Shown in pieces: positions 1 through 9,006 of a DNA stretch of 64,000 nt; the first letter of the stretch is position 1; each line of letters opens with the position of its first letter. The position numbers and the translations under genes were made by a program. The DNA is taken from NCBI RefSeq assembly GCF_014216315.1, contig NZ_CP045702.1:6262001-6326000 (forward strand). The letters are read 5' to 3'. The stretch is from Streptomyces finlayi (GTDB lineage: Bacteria; Actinomycetota; Actinomycetes; Streptomycetales; Streptomycetaceae). The notes below the pieces were generated by a model. It did not search any database. It saw only the letters and a list, made by a program, of their open reading frames with translations, and was not told where the DNA came from.

Positions 1-1
1 C

Positions 2-244
2 TACCTGGTGACCCGCTCCGGCACGGTCCGGCGCTCGACGGCCGCGCTGGAACGGGCCGGAGTGATCGGCTGGACCGTGCGGCAATCGTTCTTCCAGCGG
101 CGGTCAGGGCTCCTGAGCATCACCGCCACGACAGCCGCCGGAACAGGCGCGTACACCGCCTACGACACCGACGCGTCCGAGGGCCTCGGCTTCGCGTCCG
201 AGGCCGTCCCGGGGCTGCTGGAGCCTTTCCTGGAGAGGTCTTAG
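2..244 (+). CDS. PH-domain membrane protein, C-terminal fragment
   Basis: The reading frame is open from the left edge of the window and ends in TAG at 242-244, so only about the last 80 residues are present and the true start lies outside. The fragment alternates short beta-type segments (TRSGTVRRSTAALERAGVIG, then a run around SFFQRRSGLLSITATTAA). This pattern is typical of the second bacterial PH domain (bPH2/YdbT-like) of Streptomyces membrane proteins. No transmembrane segment lies in the visible part. Its stop overlaps the probable original stop of the convergent VOC pseudogene. The family call is moderate because it rests on the C-terminus alone. Confidence 0.55.
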   Translation, partial: YLVTRSGTVRRSTAALERAGVIGWTVRQSFFQRRSGLLSITATTAAGTGAYTAYDTDASEGLGFASEAVPGLLEPFLERS

Positions 245-567
245 CCCTCCTCGGCCGGGCCGAGCCGTGCGTCGTGTCGAAGACGCAGAAGCGGTTGCTT
301 TCCGCGTCGCCGAGCACCACGGAGTCCGGGTCAGGCGGGTGGAGCTCCCAGGCCACCCGGACCGCCCCGAGCGCGAGCAGCCGCTCCACCTCGCCGTCCC
401 GCTCGTCGGTGTACGGATCGGGATGGACCCGGGGGAACTCCTGCACCGGCGACCGGCTCCCGCTCCACATGGTCGAGCGCCGACTTCCAGAACGACGCTG
501 CGCGCCTGATGTCCGGCGCACCCGTCACCACGGTTCCGACACGCATCGTGGGCACCAGGGGTTTCAT
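241..567 (-). pseudogene. Glyoxalase/VOC-family protein, internally deleted and frameshifted
   Basis: The minus strand from 567 (ATG; alternative ATG at 546) reads as a VOC N-terminus (MRVGTVVTGAPDIRRAASFW) for about 40 residues. The homologous sequence then continues in a different frame from about 450 with the usual second half (FPRVHPDPYTDERDGEVERL, then VVLGDAESNRFCVFDTTHG). The central strand-helix segment expected in Glyoxalase_6-type proteins, roughly 30 residues, is missing at the junction near 445-455. A further frame change near 255 is needed to reach the likely native ending (AEEG, TAA at 241-243). Without it the frame runs on to 120 through the neighbouring gene. No intact frame encodes a whole VOC fold, so this is called a pseudogene or a damaged assembly. 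Confidence 0.7.
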
Positions 568-629
568 GGCGGAGGCCCGGCCGCTCCTGAGAACGAACCG
601 GGCCTCCGCGGCGTCCTGCTGACGAGCTC

Positions 630-1412
630 TCAGGGAGAGGCCGGCGGGTAGAGCGCGCGCGGCAGCTGCGAGGCCGCCGCCGCGTCCAGCAGCCACAGCG
701 TGCGACTGCGTCCGTACGCTCCCGCCGCCGGGGCCTGGATCTCCCCGGCGCCCGACAGGGCGATGGCCGCGGCCTCCGCCTTGTCCTCGCCCGCCGCCAG
801 CAGCCACACCTCGCGCGCCGCCCGGATGGCGGGCAGCGTGAGCGAGACGCGGGTCGGCGGAGGCTTGGGCGCGCCGTGCACACCGACGACGGTGCGCTCG
901 GTCTCCCGTACCGCGGGGAGCTCCGGGAAGAGCGACGCGACATGCGTGTCCGGTCCGACTCCCAGCATCAGCACGTCGAACGTCGGTACGGGGCCGTGGT
1001 TCTCCGGCCCCGAAGCCGCGGCGAGTTCCGCCGCGTACCCCGCGGCGGCCGCGTCCGCGTCGTCACCGTACGGGCCGTCCGAAGCCGGCATCGCGTGCAC
1101 CCGGGACGGGTCGAGCGCCACCGAGTCCAGCAGGGTCTCGCGGGCCTGCGTGACATTGCGCTCCGGGTCGCCCTCGGGCAGGAAACGCTCGTCGCCCCAC
1201 CACAGGTCGAGCCGCGACCAGTCGATCGCGTCCCGCGCGGGCGTCGCGGCGAGCGCGGCCAGCAGGCCGTTGCCGTTGCGCCCGCCGGTCAGCACCACCG
1301 AGGCGTGTCCGCGAGTGGCCTGGGCGTCCACGATCTTCGTGATCAGCCGGGCCGCCGCGGCCTGCGCCATCAGCTCCTTGTCACGGTGCACGACCAGTTG
1401 GGGAGTGTTCAC
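630..1412 (-). CDS. pgl: 6-phosphogluconolactonase
   Basis: Hydrolyses 6-phosphogluconolactone to 6-phosphogluconate, the second step of the oxidative pentose phosphate pathway, in the cytosol. The 260-residue length is normal for the family. Visible family motifs are TGG (42-44), WWGDERFLP (71-79) and GVGPDTHVASLFP (151-163). The start is GTG at 1412, which overlaps the opcA stop by four bases (GTGA); a longer open frame upstream is only the opcA shadow. It is the last gene of the tkt-tal-zwf-opcA-pgl operon, so it is expected to be co-transcribed and translationally coupled with opcA. Confidence 0.95.
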   Translation of the reverse strand: MNTPQLVVHRDKELMAQAAAARLITKIVDAQATRGHASVVLTGGRNGNGLLAALAATPARDAIDWSRLDLWWGDERFLPEGDPERNVTQARETLLDSVALDPSRVHAMPASDGPYGDDADAAAAGYAAELAAASGPENHGPVPTFDVLMLGVGPDTHVASLFPELPAVRETERTVVGVHGAPKPPPTRVSLTLPAIRAAREVWLLAAGEDKAEAAAIALSGAGEIQAPAAGAYGRSRTLWLLDAAAASQLPRALYPPASP

Positions 1413-2452
1413 TTCGAAGCCGCCTTCTTGGCAGCGGTCTTCTTCGCGGCCGCGGCCGTGGCGGCCGGGGTGGCCGCCGGGGTGGCGGCCGGGGGCTTCT
1501 CCCCGGACCCAGCGGCCGGGGCCTCGGGTCCGGCCAGCTTGTCCGTGCCGAACTTCACCGCCGAGGCGTAGGTGTTGTCCGGGTCGAGGCGCCGCAGCTC
1601 CTCCGCGAGGAGCTCGGCGGTCTCCCGGCGCTTGAGCGCCACTCCTCGGTCCGGCTGGCCCTCCATGGAGAGTGTGGCCAGCGAACCGTCGGGCCGGTGC
1701 AGTGTGACCGTGCCGTTCCTGGTCTCCATGCGGACGGCCGTCAGACCGGGACCGTTGGACTGCGTCCGCTCCACCGGGACACCGAGCCGGTCCGCGAGCC
1801 ACATGGCGAGCAGCTCACAGCTCGGGTTGTCCGACTCGCCCTCGACGGACGCGGCCACGACCTCCGCGGCCTGCTGGTCGAGCGCGGCCGCCAGCATGGA
1901 ACGCCACGGCGTGATGCGGGTCCATGCCAGGTCGGTGTCGCCGGGGCTGTACGTCGCCCCGCGCACGGCCAGTTCGTCGAGCGGCCGGGCCGCCGAGTAG
2001 GTGTCCGTGATACGGCGCTGGGCCAGCGCGCCCAGCGGGTCCTTCGCCGGGTCGGCGGGAGCGTCCTGCGGCCACCACACCACGACGGGGGCGTCCGGCA
2101 GCAGGAGCGGCAGGACCACCGACTGGGCGTGGTTGGCCAGTTCGCCGTGCAGCCGCAGGACGACGGTCTCGCCGGTGCCCGAGTCGGAACCGACCCGGAC
2201 CTCGGCGTCGAGCCGTGCGTCACGCCGGCTGCGCGGGGAACGGCTGACCCGCTTGATCACCGCGATGATCCGCGAGGGGTGCTCGCGGGAGGAGTCGCTC
2301 GCCGCCTTGAGGGCGTCGTAGGCGTTCTCCTCGTCGGTGACGATGACGAGCGTCAGCACCATGCCGATGGCAGGGGTGCCGATGGCCCGGCGGCCCGACA
2401 CGAGCGCCTGGTTGATCTTGCTGGATGTGGTTTCCGTGAGATCGATCTTCAT
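1409..2452 (-). CDS. opcA: Glucose-6-phosphate dehydrogenase assembly protein OpcA
   Basis: OpcA is a redox-responsive partner that promotes oligomerisation and activity of glucose-6-phosphate dehydrogenase in cyanobacteria and actinobacteria. The 347-residue product begins MKIDLTETTSSKINQALVSG. The body matches the family in length, and the C-terminus carries an Ala/Pro/Lys-rich low-complexity tail (repeats of PAAT, then AAKKTAAKKAASK) that looks like a flexible basic extension. The ATG overlaps the zwf stop (ATGA, 2449-2452) and its own stop overlaps the pgl start, so all three are coupled. The zwf-opcA-pgl order is itself diagnostic. Confidence 0.95.
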   Translation of the reverse strand: MKIDLTETTSSKINQALVSGRRAIGTPAIGMVLTLVIVTDEENAYDALKAASDSSREHPSRIIAVIKRVSRSPRSRRDARLDAEVRVGSDSGTGETVVLRLHGELANHAQSVVLPLLLPDAPVVVWWPQDAPADPAKDPLGALAQRRITDTYSAARPLDELAVRGATYSPGDTDLAWTRITPWRSMLAAALDQQAAEVVAASVEGESDNPSCELLAMWLADRLGVPVERTQSNGPGLTAVRMETRNGTVTLHRPDGSLATLSMEGQPDRGVALKRRETAELLAEELRRLDPDNTYASAVKFGTDKLAGPEAPAAGSGEKPPAATPAATPAATAAAAKKTAAKKAASK

Positions 2453-3981
2453 GGCCGGCGCCAGCTCCGTCCGTCGCGTGCGAGCATCTCGTCAGCCTCG
2501 GCCGGGCCCCAGGTACCGGCCGCGTACTGCGCGGGCTTGCCGTGCTTGTCCCAGTACTCCTCGATCGGGTCGAGGATGTTCCAGGAGAGTTCGACCTCCT
2601 GGTGGCGGGGGAAGAGGTTGGCGTCGCCGAGCAGCACGTCGAGGATGAGCCGCTCGTACGCCTCCGGGCTGGACTCCGTGAAGGACTCGCCGTACGCGAA
2701 GTCCATCGTGACGTCCCGGACCTCCATCGAGGTGCCGGGCACCTTGGAGCCGAACCGCACGGTCACGCCCTCGTCCGGCTGGACGCGGATGACCAGGGCG
2801 TTGCTGCCCAGCTCCTCGGTCGCACCGGACTCGAAGGGCAGATACGGGGCGCGCTTGAAGACGACCGCGATCTCCGTGACCCGGCGGCCGAGCCGCTTTC
2901 CGGTACGGAGGTAGAACGGCACCCCCGCCCAGCGGCGGTTGTTGATCGTCAGCTTGATCGCGGCGAAGGTGTCGGTCACCGACTTGGGGTTGATGCCGTC
3001 CTCCTCCAGATAGCCGAGGACCTCTTCGCCGCCCTGCCAGGCGTGGCAGTACTGGCCGCGCACGGTGTGCTTGCCCAGGTCTTCCGGAAGCTCCACCGCC
3101 GTGAGGACCTTGAGCTTCTCCGCGACCAGCGCCTTGGGGTGGAAGGAGCCGGGCTCCTCCATCGCCGTCAGTGCCAGCAGCTGGAGCAGGTGGTTCTGGA
3201 TGACGTCGCGGGCCGCGCCGATGCCGTCGTAGTAACCGGCCCGGCCGCCGATGCCGATGTCCTCGGCCATCGTGATCTGGACGTGGTCGACGTAGGACCG
3301 GTTCCAGATCGGCTCGAACATCGTGTTGGCGAAGCGCAACGCCAGGATGTTCTGGACCGTCTCCTTGCCCAGGTAGTGGTCGATACGGAAGACCTCGTTG
3401 GGCGGGAACACGTCGTGCACGAGCTGGTTGAGCTCCTGCGCGCTGGTGAGGTCGTGACCGAACGGCTTCTCGATGACGGCTCGCCGCCAGGAGCCCTCCC
3501 CCTGGTCGGCCAGCCCGTGCTTCTTGAGCTGCTGGACGACCTGCGGGAAGAACTTCGGCGGCACGGACAGGTAGAAGGCGAAGTTGCCGCCCGTGCCCTG
3601 TGCCTTGTCGAGCTCCTGGATGGTGGACTTCAGGGTCTCGAAGGCCTCGTCGTCGTCGAAGTTGCCCTGGACGAAGCGCATCCCCTGGATGAGCTGCTGC
3701 CAGACCTCTTCGCGGAACGGCGTACGGGCGTGCTGCTTGACGGCGTCGTGGACCTCCTGGGCGAAGTCCTCGTTCTGCCATTCGCGGCGCGCGAAGCCGA
3801 TGAGCGAGAAGCCCGGCGGCAGCAGGCCGCGGTTGGCCAGGTCGTAGACAGCGGGCATCAGCTTTTTACGGGACAAATCGCCCGTGACGCCAAAGATGAC
3901 CAGGCCCGACGGCCCCGCGATACGCGGGAGCCGTCGGTCCTGGGCGTCACGAAGCGGGTTGGCTCCGGGAACACCAGACAA
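2449..3981 (-). CDS. zwf: Glucose-6-phosphate 1-dehydrogenase
   Basis: Oxidises glucose 6-phosphate to 6-phosphogluconolactone with NADP+, feeding NADPH and ribose 5-phosphate supply. The 510 residues match the standard bacterial enzyme. The nucleotide-binding motif GVTGDLSRKK is at 31-40, EKPFGHD at 171-177 and the substrate-binding/catalytic RIDHYLGKE at 199-207. It lies 5 bp downstream of tal and overlaps opcA by 4 bp, so it sits in the middle of the pentose phosphate operon. Streptomyces often carry two zwf copies. This one belongs to the copy clustered with tkt and tal. Confidence 0.97.
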   Translation of the reverse strand: MSGVPGANPLRDAQDRRLPRIAGPSGLVIFGVTGDLSRKKLMPAVYDLANRGLLPPGFSLIGFARREWQNEDFAQEVHDAVKQHARTPFREEVWQQLIQGMRFVQGNFDDDEAFETLKSTIQELDKAQGTGGNFAFYLSVPPKFFPQVVQQLKKHGLADQGEGSWRRAVIEKPFGHDLTSAQELNQLVHDVFPPNEVFRIDHYLGKETVQNILALRFANTMFEPIWNRSYVDHVQITMAEDIGIGGRAGYYDGIGAARDVIQNHLLQLLALTAMEEPGSFHPKALVAEKLKVLTAVELPEDLGKHTVRGQYCHAWQGGEEVLGYLEEDGINPKSVTDTFAAIKLTINNRRWAGVPFYLRTGKRLGRRVTEIAVVFKRAPYLPFESGATEELGSNALVIRVQPDEGVTVRFGSKVPGTSMEVRDVTMDFAYGESFTESSPEAYERLILDVLLGDANLFPRHQEVELSWNILDPIEEYWDKHGKPAQYAAGTWGPAEADEMLARDGRSWRRP

Positions 3982-3986
3982 GATGG

Positions 3987-5105
3987 TCAGCCCTCCGAGG
4001 GGGCGAGGCGCTTGAGTTCCGCCTCGGTGGAGTTGAGCAGATCGATCCAGGCGGCCTCGAACTTGTCGACGCCCTCGTCCTCGAGGAGCTGGACGACCTC
4101 GTCGTAGCTCACCCCGAGCTTCTTGATCGCGTCGAGGTCGGCACGGCCCTGGTCGTAGCTGCCCTTGATGGTGTTACCGGTGATCTCACCGTGGTCGGCG
4201 ACCGCGTCGAGCGTGGCCTCCGGCATGGTGTTGACCGTGTTCGGGGCGACGAGCTCGTCGACGTACAGGGTGTCCTTCAGGGACGGGTCCTTCACGCCGG
4301 TCGAGGCCCACAGCGGGCGCTGCTTGTTGGCCTGCGCCTTGTCGAGGGCGGCCCAGCGGTCGCCCGCGAAGACCTCCTCGTACGCCTCGTAGGCCAGGCG
4401 CGCGTTGGCGAGGGCGGACTTGCCCTTGGCGGCCTTGGCCGCATCGCTGCCGATCGCGTCCAGGCGCTTGTCGATCTCGGTGTCCACACGGGACACGAAG
4501 AACGAGGCCACCGAGTGGATCTTGGAGAGGTCCAGGCCCGAGGTCTTCGCCTTCTCCAGGCCCGCCAGGTAGGCCTCCATGACCTCGCGATAGCGCTCCA
4601 GCGAGAAGATCAGCGTCACGTTGACGCTGATGCCCCGGCCGATGACCTCGGTGATCGCCGGGAGGCCGGCCTTCGTCGCCGGGATCTTGATGAGCGTGTT
4701 CGGCCGGTCCACCAGCCAGGCGAGCTGCTTGGCCTCGGCGACCGTGGCCAGGGTGTTGTGCGCCAGGCGCGGGTCGACCTCGATGGAGACCCGGCCGTCC
4801 TGGCCCTGGGTCGCGTCGAAGACCGGACGCAGGATGTCGGCGGCGTCTCGGACGTCCACCGTCGTGATCATGCGGATGGCCTCCTCGACGGTGACCCTGC
4901 GGGCGGCGAGGTCGGTGAGCTGCTGCTCGTAACCGTCACCGTGCGAGATCGCCTTCTGGAAGATCGACGGGTTGGTGGTGACACCCACCACGTGCTGCTG
5001 GTCGATCAGCTCGGCGAGGTTGCCGGACGTGATCCGCTTGCGCGAGAGGTCGTCCAGCCAGATCGCCACGCCCTCGTCGGAGAGGCGCTTGAGTGCGTCT
5101 GTCAT
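3987..5105 (-). CDS. tal: Transaldolase
   Basis: Transfers a dihydroxyacetone unit between sugar phosphates in the non-oxidative pentose phosphate pathway. The 372-residue product has GVTTNPSIF at 41-49 and the Schiff-base lysine K140 in the IKIPAT motif (139-144). The length fits the actinobacterial transaldolase type. The start was set at ATG 5105 because a GGAGA ribosome-binding site lies about ten bases upstream and homologous sequence begins there (MTDALKRLSDEG); a longer open frame to 5276 overlaps tkt. It is 34 bp downstream of tkt and 5 bp upstream of zwf. Confidence 0.96.
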   Translation of the reverse strand: MTDALKRLSDEGVAIWLDDLSRKRITSGNLAELIDQQHVVGVTTNPSIFQKAISHGDGYEQQLTDLAARRVTVEEAIRMITTVDVRDAADILRPVFDATQGQDGRVSIEVDPRLAHNTLATVAEAKQLAWLVDRPNTLIKIPATKAGLPAITEVIGRGISVNVTLIFSLERYREVMEAYLAGLEKAKTSGLDLSKIHSVASFFVSRVDTEIDKRLDAIGSDAAKAAKGKSALANARLAYEAYEEVFAGDRWAALDKAQANKQRPLWASTGVKDPSLKDTLYVDELVAPNTVNTMPEATLDAVADHGEITGNTIKGSYDQGRADLDAIKKLGVSYDEVVQLLEDEGVDKFEAAWIDLLNSTEAELKRLAPSEG

Positions 5106-5139
5106 CGGTATTACATCTCCTACTGGTCGTATACCTGCG

Positions 5140-7227
5140 TCAGCGCGCGGAGGCGGCGAGGGATTCCCGGGCGGCGGCGGCGACGTGCTCCGCGGTGAAG
5201 CCGAACTCGCGGAAGAGGACCTTGGCGTCTGCGGAGGCACCGAAGTGCTCCAGCGAGACGATCCGGCCGGCGTCACCGACGTACCGGTACCAGGTCAGGC
5301 CGATGCCCGCCTCGACGGCGACGCGGGCCTTCACGGACGGCGGCAGGACGCTGTCCTTGTACGCCTGGTCCTGCTCCTCGAACCACTCGACGCACGGCAT
5401 CGACACGACACGCGTCGGGACGCCGGCGGCCTGGAGCTGCTCGCGCGCCTCGACGGCGAGGTGCACCTCGGAGCCCGTGCCGATCAGCACGACCTGGGGC
5501 TCACCGCCCTCGGCGTCGAACAGCACGTACCCGCCCCTGGCCGCGTCCTCGTTCGCCTCGTACGTCGGCACGCCCTGACGGGTCAGCGCCAGACCGTGCG
5601 GGGCACCCTTGCCGAACACCTTGGTGTAGCGGCGCAGGATCTCGCGCCAGGCGATGGCGGTCTCGTTCGCGTCGGCCGGGCGTACGACGTTCAGGCCCGG
5701 GATCGCGCGCAGCGAGGCCAGGTGCTCCACCGGCTGGTGGGTCGGGCCGTCCTCGCCGAGGCCGATCGAGTCGTGCGTCCACACGTACGTCACCGGGATG
5801 TGCATCAGCGCGGACAGCCGCACGGCGTTGCGCATGTAGTCGGAGAACACCAGGAAGGTGCCGCCGTAGACGCGGGTGTTGCCGTGCAGCGCGATGCCGT
5901 TCATGGCCGCGGCCATGGCGTGCTCACGGATGCCGAAGTGGATCGTCCGGCCGTACGGGTCCGCTCCGGGCAGCGGGTTGCCCACCGGGAGGAACGACGA
6001 CGTCTTGTCGATCGTCGTGTTGTTCGAGCCGGCCAGGTCGGCGGAGCCGCCCCACAGCTCGGGGATGACGTCGCCCAGGGCCTGGAGGACCTTGCCGGAG
6101 GCCGCGCGGGTGGCGACCCCCTTGCCGGACTCGAACACCGGAAGCTTCTCTTCCCAGCCCGCGGGCAGCTCGCCCTTGGAGATCCGGTCGAATTCGGCGG
6201 AGCGCTCCGGGTTGGCGGTGCGCCAGGCGGCGAGGGACTTCTCCCACTCGGCCTTGAGCTCACGGCCGCGGTCCAGCGCCTCACGCGTGTGGGCGATGAC
6301 CGAGTCGGAGACCTCGAAGCTCTTCTCGGGGTCGAAACCGAGCACCCGCTTCGTCGCCGCGACCTCGTCGTCGCCGAGCGCCGAGCCGTGGGCTGCCTCG
6401 GTGTTCTGGGCGCTGGGGGCCGGCCACGCGATGATCGAGCGGGCCGCGATGAACGACGGGCGCTCCGTCTCGGCCTTGGCGGCCTGGAGTGCCTGGTAGA
6501 GGCCCGCGGGGTCGAGGTCGCCGTTCGGCAGCTGCTCGACACGCTGGACGTGCCAGCCGTACGCCTCGTACCGCTTGAGGGTGTCCTCGGAGACCGCGGT
6601 CTCCGTGTCGCCCTCGATCGAGATGTGGTTGTCGTCCCACAGCATGACGAGGCTGCCGAGCTTCTGGTGCCCGGCCAGCGAGGACGCCTCCGCGGAGATG
6701 CCTTCCTGGAGGCAGCCGTCACCGGCGATGACGTAGACGTTGTGGTCGAACGGGGAGGTGCCGGGGGCCGCCTGCGGGTCGAACAGGCCGCGCTCGTAAC
6801 GGGCGGCCATGGCCATGCCCACCGCGTTGGCGACACCCTGGCCCAGCGGGCCGGTCGTCGTCTCCACGCCTGTGGTGTGGCCGTACTCCGGGTGTCCCGG
6901 GGTCTTCGAGCCCCAGGTTCGGAAAGACTTGAGGTCGTCCAGCTCCAGGCCGTATCCGGCCAGGTAGAGCTGGATGTAGAGGGTCAGGCTGGAGTGGCCC
7001 GCCGAGAGCACGAACCGGTCGCGCCCGGTCCATTCCGCGTCCGCCGGGTCGTGGCGCATCACCTTCTGGAAGATGGTGTACGCGGCAGGAGCCAGGCTCA
7101 TCGCCGTACCCGGGTGGCCGTTTCCGACCTTCTGTACGGCGTCCGCGGCGAGGACACGGGCGGTGTCCACGGCCCGCTGGTCCAATTCGGTCCACTGGAG
7201 GTCTGTGGTGGTCGGCTTGGTGCTCAC
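5140..7227 (-). CDS. tkt: Transketolase
   Basis: A thiamine-diphosphate enzyme moving two-carbon units between sugar phosphates; first gene of the operon tkt-tal-zwf-opcA-pgl. The 695-residue product carries the substrate-site motif NGHPGTAMS (36-44) and the TPP/Mg site GDGCLQEG (169-176), followed by the pyrimidine-binding and C-terminal domains (GSADLAGSNNT and GIREHAMAAAMNG regions). The start is GTG at 7227 (STKPTTTDLQ follows), with a GAGGAG purine stretch about 14 bases upstream. The promoter must lie in the 285-bp gap shared with the divergent ctaB; I could not place its -10/-35 with confidence. Confidence 0.97.
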   Translation of the reverse strand: MSTKPTTTDLQWTELDQRAVDTARVLAADAVQKVGNGHPGTAMSLAPAAYTIFQKVMRHDPADAEWTGRDRFVLSAGHSSLTLYIQLYLAGYGLELDDLKSFRTWGSKTPGHPEYGHTTGVETTTGPLGQGVANAVGMAMAARYERGLFDPQAAPGTSPFDHNVYVIAGDGCLQEGISAEASSLAGHQKLGSLVMLWDDNHISIEGDTETAVSEDTLKRYEAYGWHVQRVEQLPNGDLDPAGLYQALQAAKAETERPSFIAARSIIAWPAPSAQNTEAAHGSALGDDEVAATKRVLGFDPEKSFEVSDSVIAHTREALDRGRELKAEWEKSLAAWRTANPERSAEFDRISKGELPAGWEEKLPVFESGKGVATRAASGKVLQALGDVIPELWGGSADLAGSNNTTIDKTSSFLPVGNPLPGADPYGRTIHFGIREHAMAAAMNGIALHGNTRVYGGTFLVFSDYMRNAVRLSALMHIPVTYVWTHDSIGLGEDGPTHQPVEHLASLRAIPGLNVVRPADANETAIAWREILRRYTKVFGKGAPHGLALTRQGVPTYEANEDAARGGYVLFDAEGGEPQVVLIGTGSEVHLAVEAREQLQAAGVPTRVVSMPCVEWFEEQDQAYKDSVLPPSVKARVAVEAGIGLTWYRYVGDAGRIVSLEHFGASADAKVLFREFGFTAEHVAAAARESLAASAR

Positions 7228-7512
7228 CCTGAGTCAGGGCTCCTCTCCACTGTCGTAAACCGGTGGCTGTACCGCACCGGGCGGTGTCGAGCCTACCCCC
7301 GACACCACGCACTGCTTCCGGGTAGTTACCAGGGTGACGGCGACCTGTGGAGTTCGCCTGCTGACGAAAGCTGCCCGTTCATTACCGCACCACCCCAACA
7401 CGTGCCCACCCCCGCGAAGGGCGGCGTATCCGCAACGTCTACGATGGTCTGGTTCGCGCAAGTCTTTACCGGGCCTTCACTCCCGGAGCTTGCTGGGATT
7501 TCTCTGTCAGGG

Positions 7513-8466
7513 GTGTGCGTGACGGCCGTCGAGTCCCGACCCGCAGGGGTCGCCTTGACTCCGAGCCCAGGGGGCCATCGCCCGTTCGGGGCCCGCATCA
7601 AGGCATTCGTGGCGCTTACCAAGCCGCGGATCATCGAGCTGTTGCTCATCACCACTGTTCCGGTGATGTTCCTCGCCGCTCAAGGTGTTCCAGACCTGTG
7701 GCTCGTTCTCACTACCACCATCGGCGGATATCTCTCCGCGGGTGGTGCCAACGCGCTGAACATGTACATCGACCGCGACATCGACGCGCTGATGGACCGC
7801 ACGTCGCAGCGCCCGCTGGTCACCGGCATGGTGAGCCCCGTCGAGTGCCTCGTATTCGGAATCTCGCTCGCGGTGATCTCCACCGTCTGGTTCGGACTGC
7901 TCGTCAACTGGCTCTCGGCTGCCCTCGCGCTCGGGGCACTGCTCTTCTACGTCGTCGTCTACACGATGCTCCTGAAGCGCCGTACCTCGCAGAACATCGT
8001 GTGGGGCGGAATCGCCGGCTGCATGCCGGTGCTCATCGGCTGGTCCGCCGTGACCAATTCCCTCTCCTGGGCCGCGGTCATTCTCTTCGCCGTCATCTTC
8101 TTCTGGACGCCGCCGCATTACTGGCCGCTGTCCATGAAGGTGAAGGAGGACTACGCCAGGGTCGGCGTCCCGATGCTTCCGGTCATCGCCACCAACCAGG
8201 TGGTCGCCCGCCAGATCGTCATCTACAGCTGGGTCATGGTGGCGGTGTCGCTGCTGCTGACCCCGCTCGGCTACACGGGCTGGTTCTACACGACGGTGGC
8301 CGTCCTGACCGGTGGCTTCTGGCTCTGGGAGGCGCACGGCCTGCAGACCCGGGCCAACTCGGGAGTGACCGGGGCCAAGCTCAAGGAGATGCGGCTGTTC
8401 CACTGGTCCATCACCTACGTCTCGCTCCTCTTCGTCGCCGTGGCCGTGGACCCCTTCCTGCGGTAA
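7513..8466 (+). CDS. ctaB: Protohaem IX farnesyltransferase (haem O synthase)
   Basis: Adds farnesyl diphosphate to haem B to make haem O, the precursor of the haem A used by the aa3 oxidase. It is an integral membrane protein with about nine hydrophobic segments across 317 residues. The prenyl-diphosphate motif NMYIDRDIDALMD is at 83-95, and TKPRIIELLL (36-45) marks the first membrane helix. Two in-frame GTG starts are possible, 7513 and 7519, and the first is used here; the open frame further upstream is only the antisense of tkt. Divergent from tkt, and followed by a strong hairpin at 8487-8530. Haem A synthase (ctaA) lies 1 kb away. Confidence 0.95.
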   Translation: MCVTAVESRPAGVALTPSPGGHRPFGARIKAFVALTKPRIIELLLITTVPVMFLAAQGVPDLWLVLTTTIGGYLSAGGANALNMYIDRDIDALMDRTSQRPLVTGMVSPVECLVFGISLAVISTVWFGLLVNWLSAALALGALLFYVVVYTMLLKRRTSQNIVWGGIAGCMPVLIGWSAVTNSLSWAAVILFAVIFFWTPPHYWPLSMKVKEDYARVGVPMLPVIATNQVVARQIVIYSWVMVAVSLLLTPLGYTGWFYTTVAVLTGGFWLWEAHGLQTRANSGVTGAKLKEMRLFHWSITYVSLLFVAVAVDPFLR

Positions 8467-8486
8467 CACCGCGCAAACGCTTCCGC

Positions 8487-8530
8487 CGACGGGCGGGTCA
8501 CGTGGCACAGACCACGTGGCCCGCCCGTCG
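8487..8530. terminator. Hairpin terminator after ctaB
   Basis: A 19-bp stem (arms 8487-8505 and 8512-8530, one G-T pair) closes a 6-base loop 20 bp after the ctaB stop. There is no T-tract, as usual for Streptomyces terminators. Confidence 0.8.
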
Positions 8531-8539
8531 CCAGTCGAT

Positions 8540-8553
8540 CTACCGCTCGGTAG
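8540..8553. promoter_or_regulatory. Perfect 14-bp palindrome, candidate TetR-type operator
   Basis: CTACCGCTCGGTAG has two perfect 6-bp arms around CT, 10 bases upstream of the ATG at 8564. ACCG/CGGT half-sites resemble known TetR-family operators. No TetR gene lies nearby in the window, so the cognate regulator is unknown. Confidence 0.35.
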
Positions 8554-8563
8554 CATCCATTGC

Positions 8564-8920
8564 ATGGCAGAGACGGCAGAAACCCAGCAGGCGGACAGCA
8601 GGCAGGCGGCCCGCGCGGAGCGCAGGGCGGCGAGGCTGGCCAAGCAGATCGGCGCGTTCGCCAAGGAGCACGGCGGGGCCGAGGGCCACCTCGCGCACAC
8701 CGGGCAGACGGGCACCCGCATCGTCCTCGTCGGGCAGGACGGCGGCTGGGGCGACCTCGTGGCCCCCTCGTACGCGGTGGCCGAGAGCGCGACGCGCAAG
8801 TCCGGGATCACGATGCACGAGAGCTTCGACGGCGACTTCGCGGCCAAGATCCGGACCGGACCGTACGAGTGGACCCGGATGGCCGGTATCCAGCTCGGTG
8901 GGCCCTCCAACAGCCGCTGA
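8564..8920 (+). CDS. Conserved hypothetical protein, 118 aa
   Basis: A soluble 118-residue protein with a charged, Ala/Arg-rich N-terminal helix (about 1-40) and a compact second half containing GTRIVLVGQDGGWGDLVAPS and a TRKSGITMHE segment. No signal peptide or membrane segment is seen, and I recognise no characterised family. Its place between ctaB and the amidohydrolase remnant matches the Streptomyces core block, so it is probably a real conserved gene. The start at ATG 8564 is chosen because the in-frame extension to 8516 would run through the terminator stem. A 14-bp palindrome lies just upstream. Confidence 0.75.
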   Translation: MAETAETQQADSRQAARAERRAARLAKQIGAFAKEHGGAEGHLAHTGQTGTRIVLVGQDGGWGDLVAPSYAVAESATRKSGITMHESFDGDFAAKIRTGPYEWTRMAGIQLGGPSNSR

Positions 8921-9006
8921 GCCGTTCGGGACGGCGCACGGGCAACACCTGACACGGGTCTCACCCGTTAGGCGGTGCACACGCACGCCATCGCAGGGAG
9001 TCCCGG

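Noticed and set aside
4972..7512. A long plus-strand extension of ctaB to 4972
   Set aside because: It runs antisense through tkt and tal; ctaB similarity begins only at 7513-7519.
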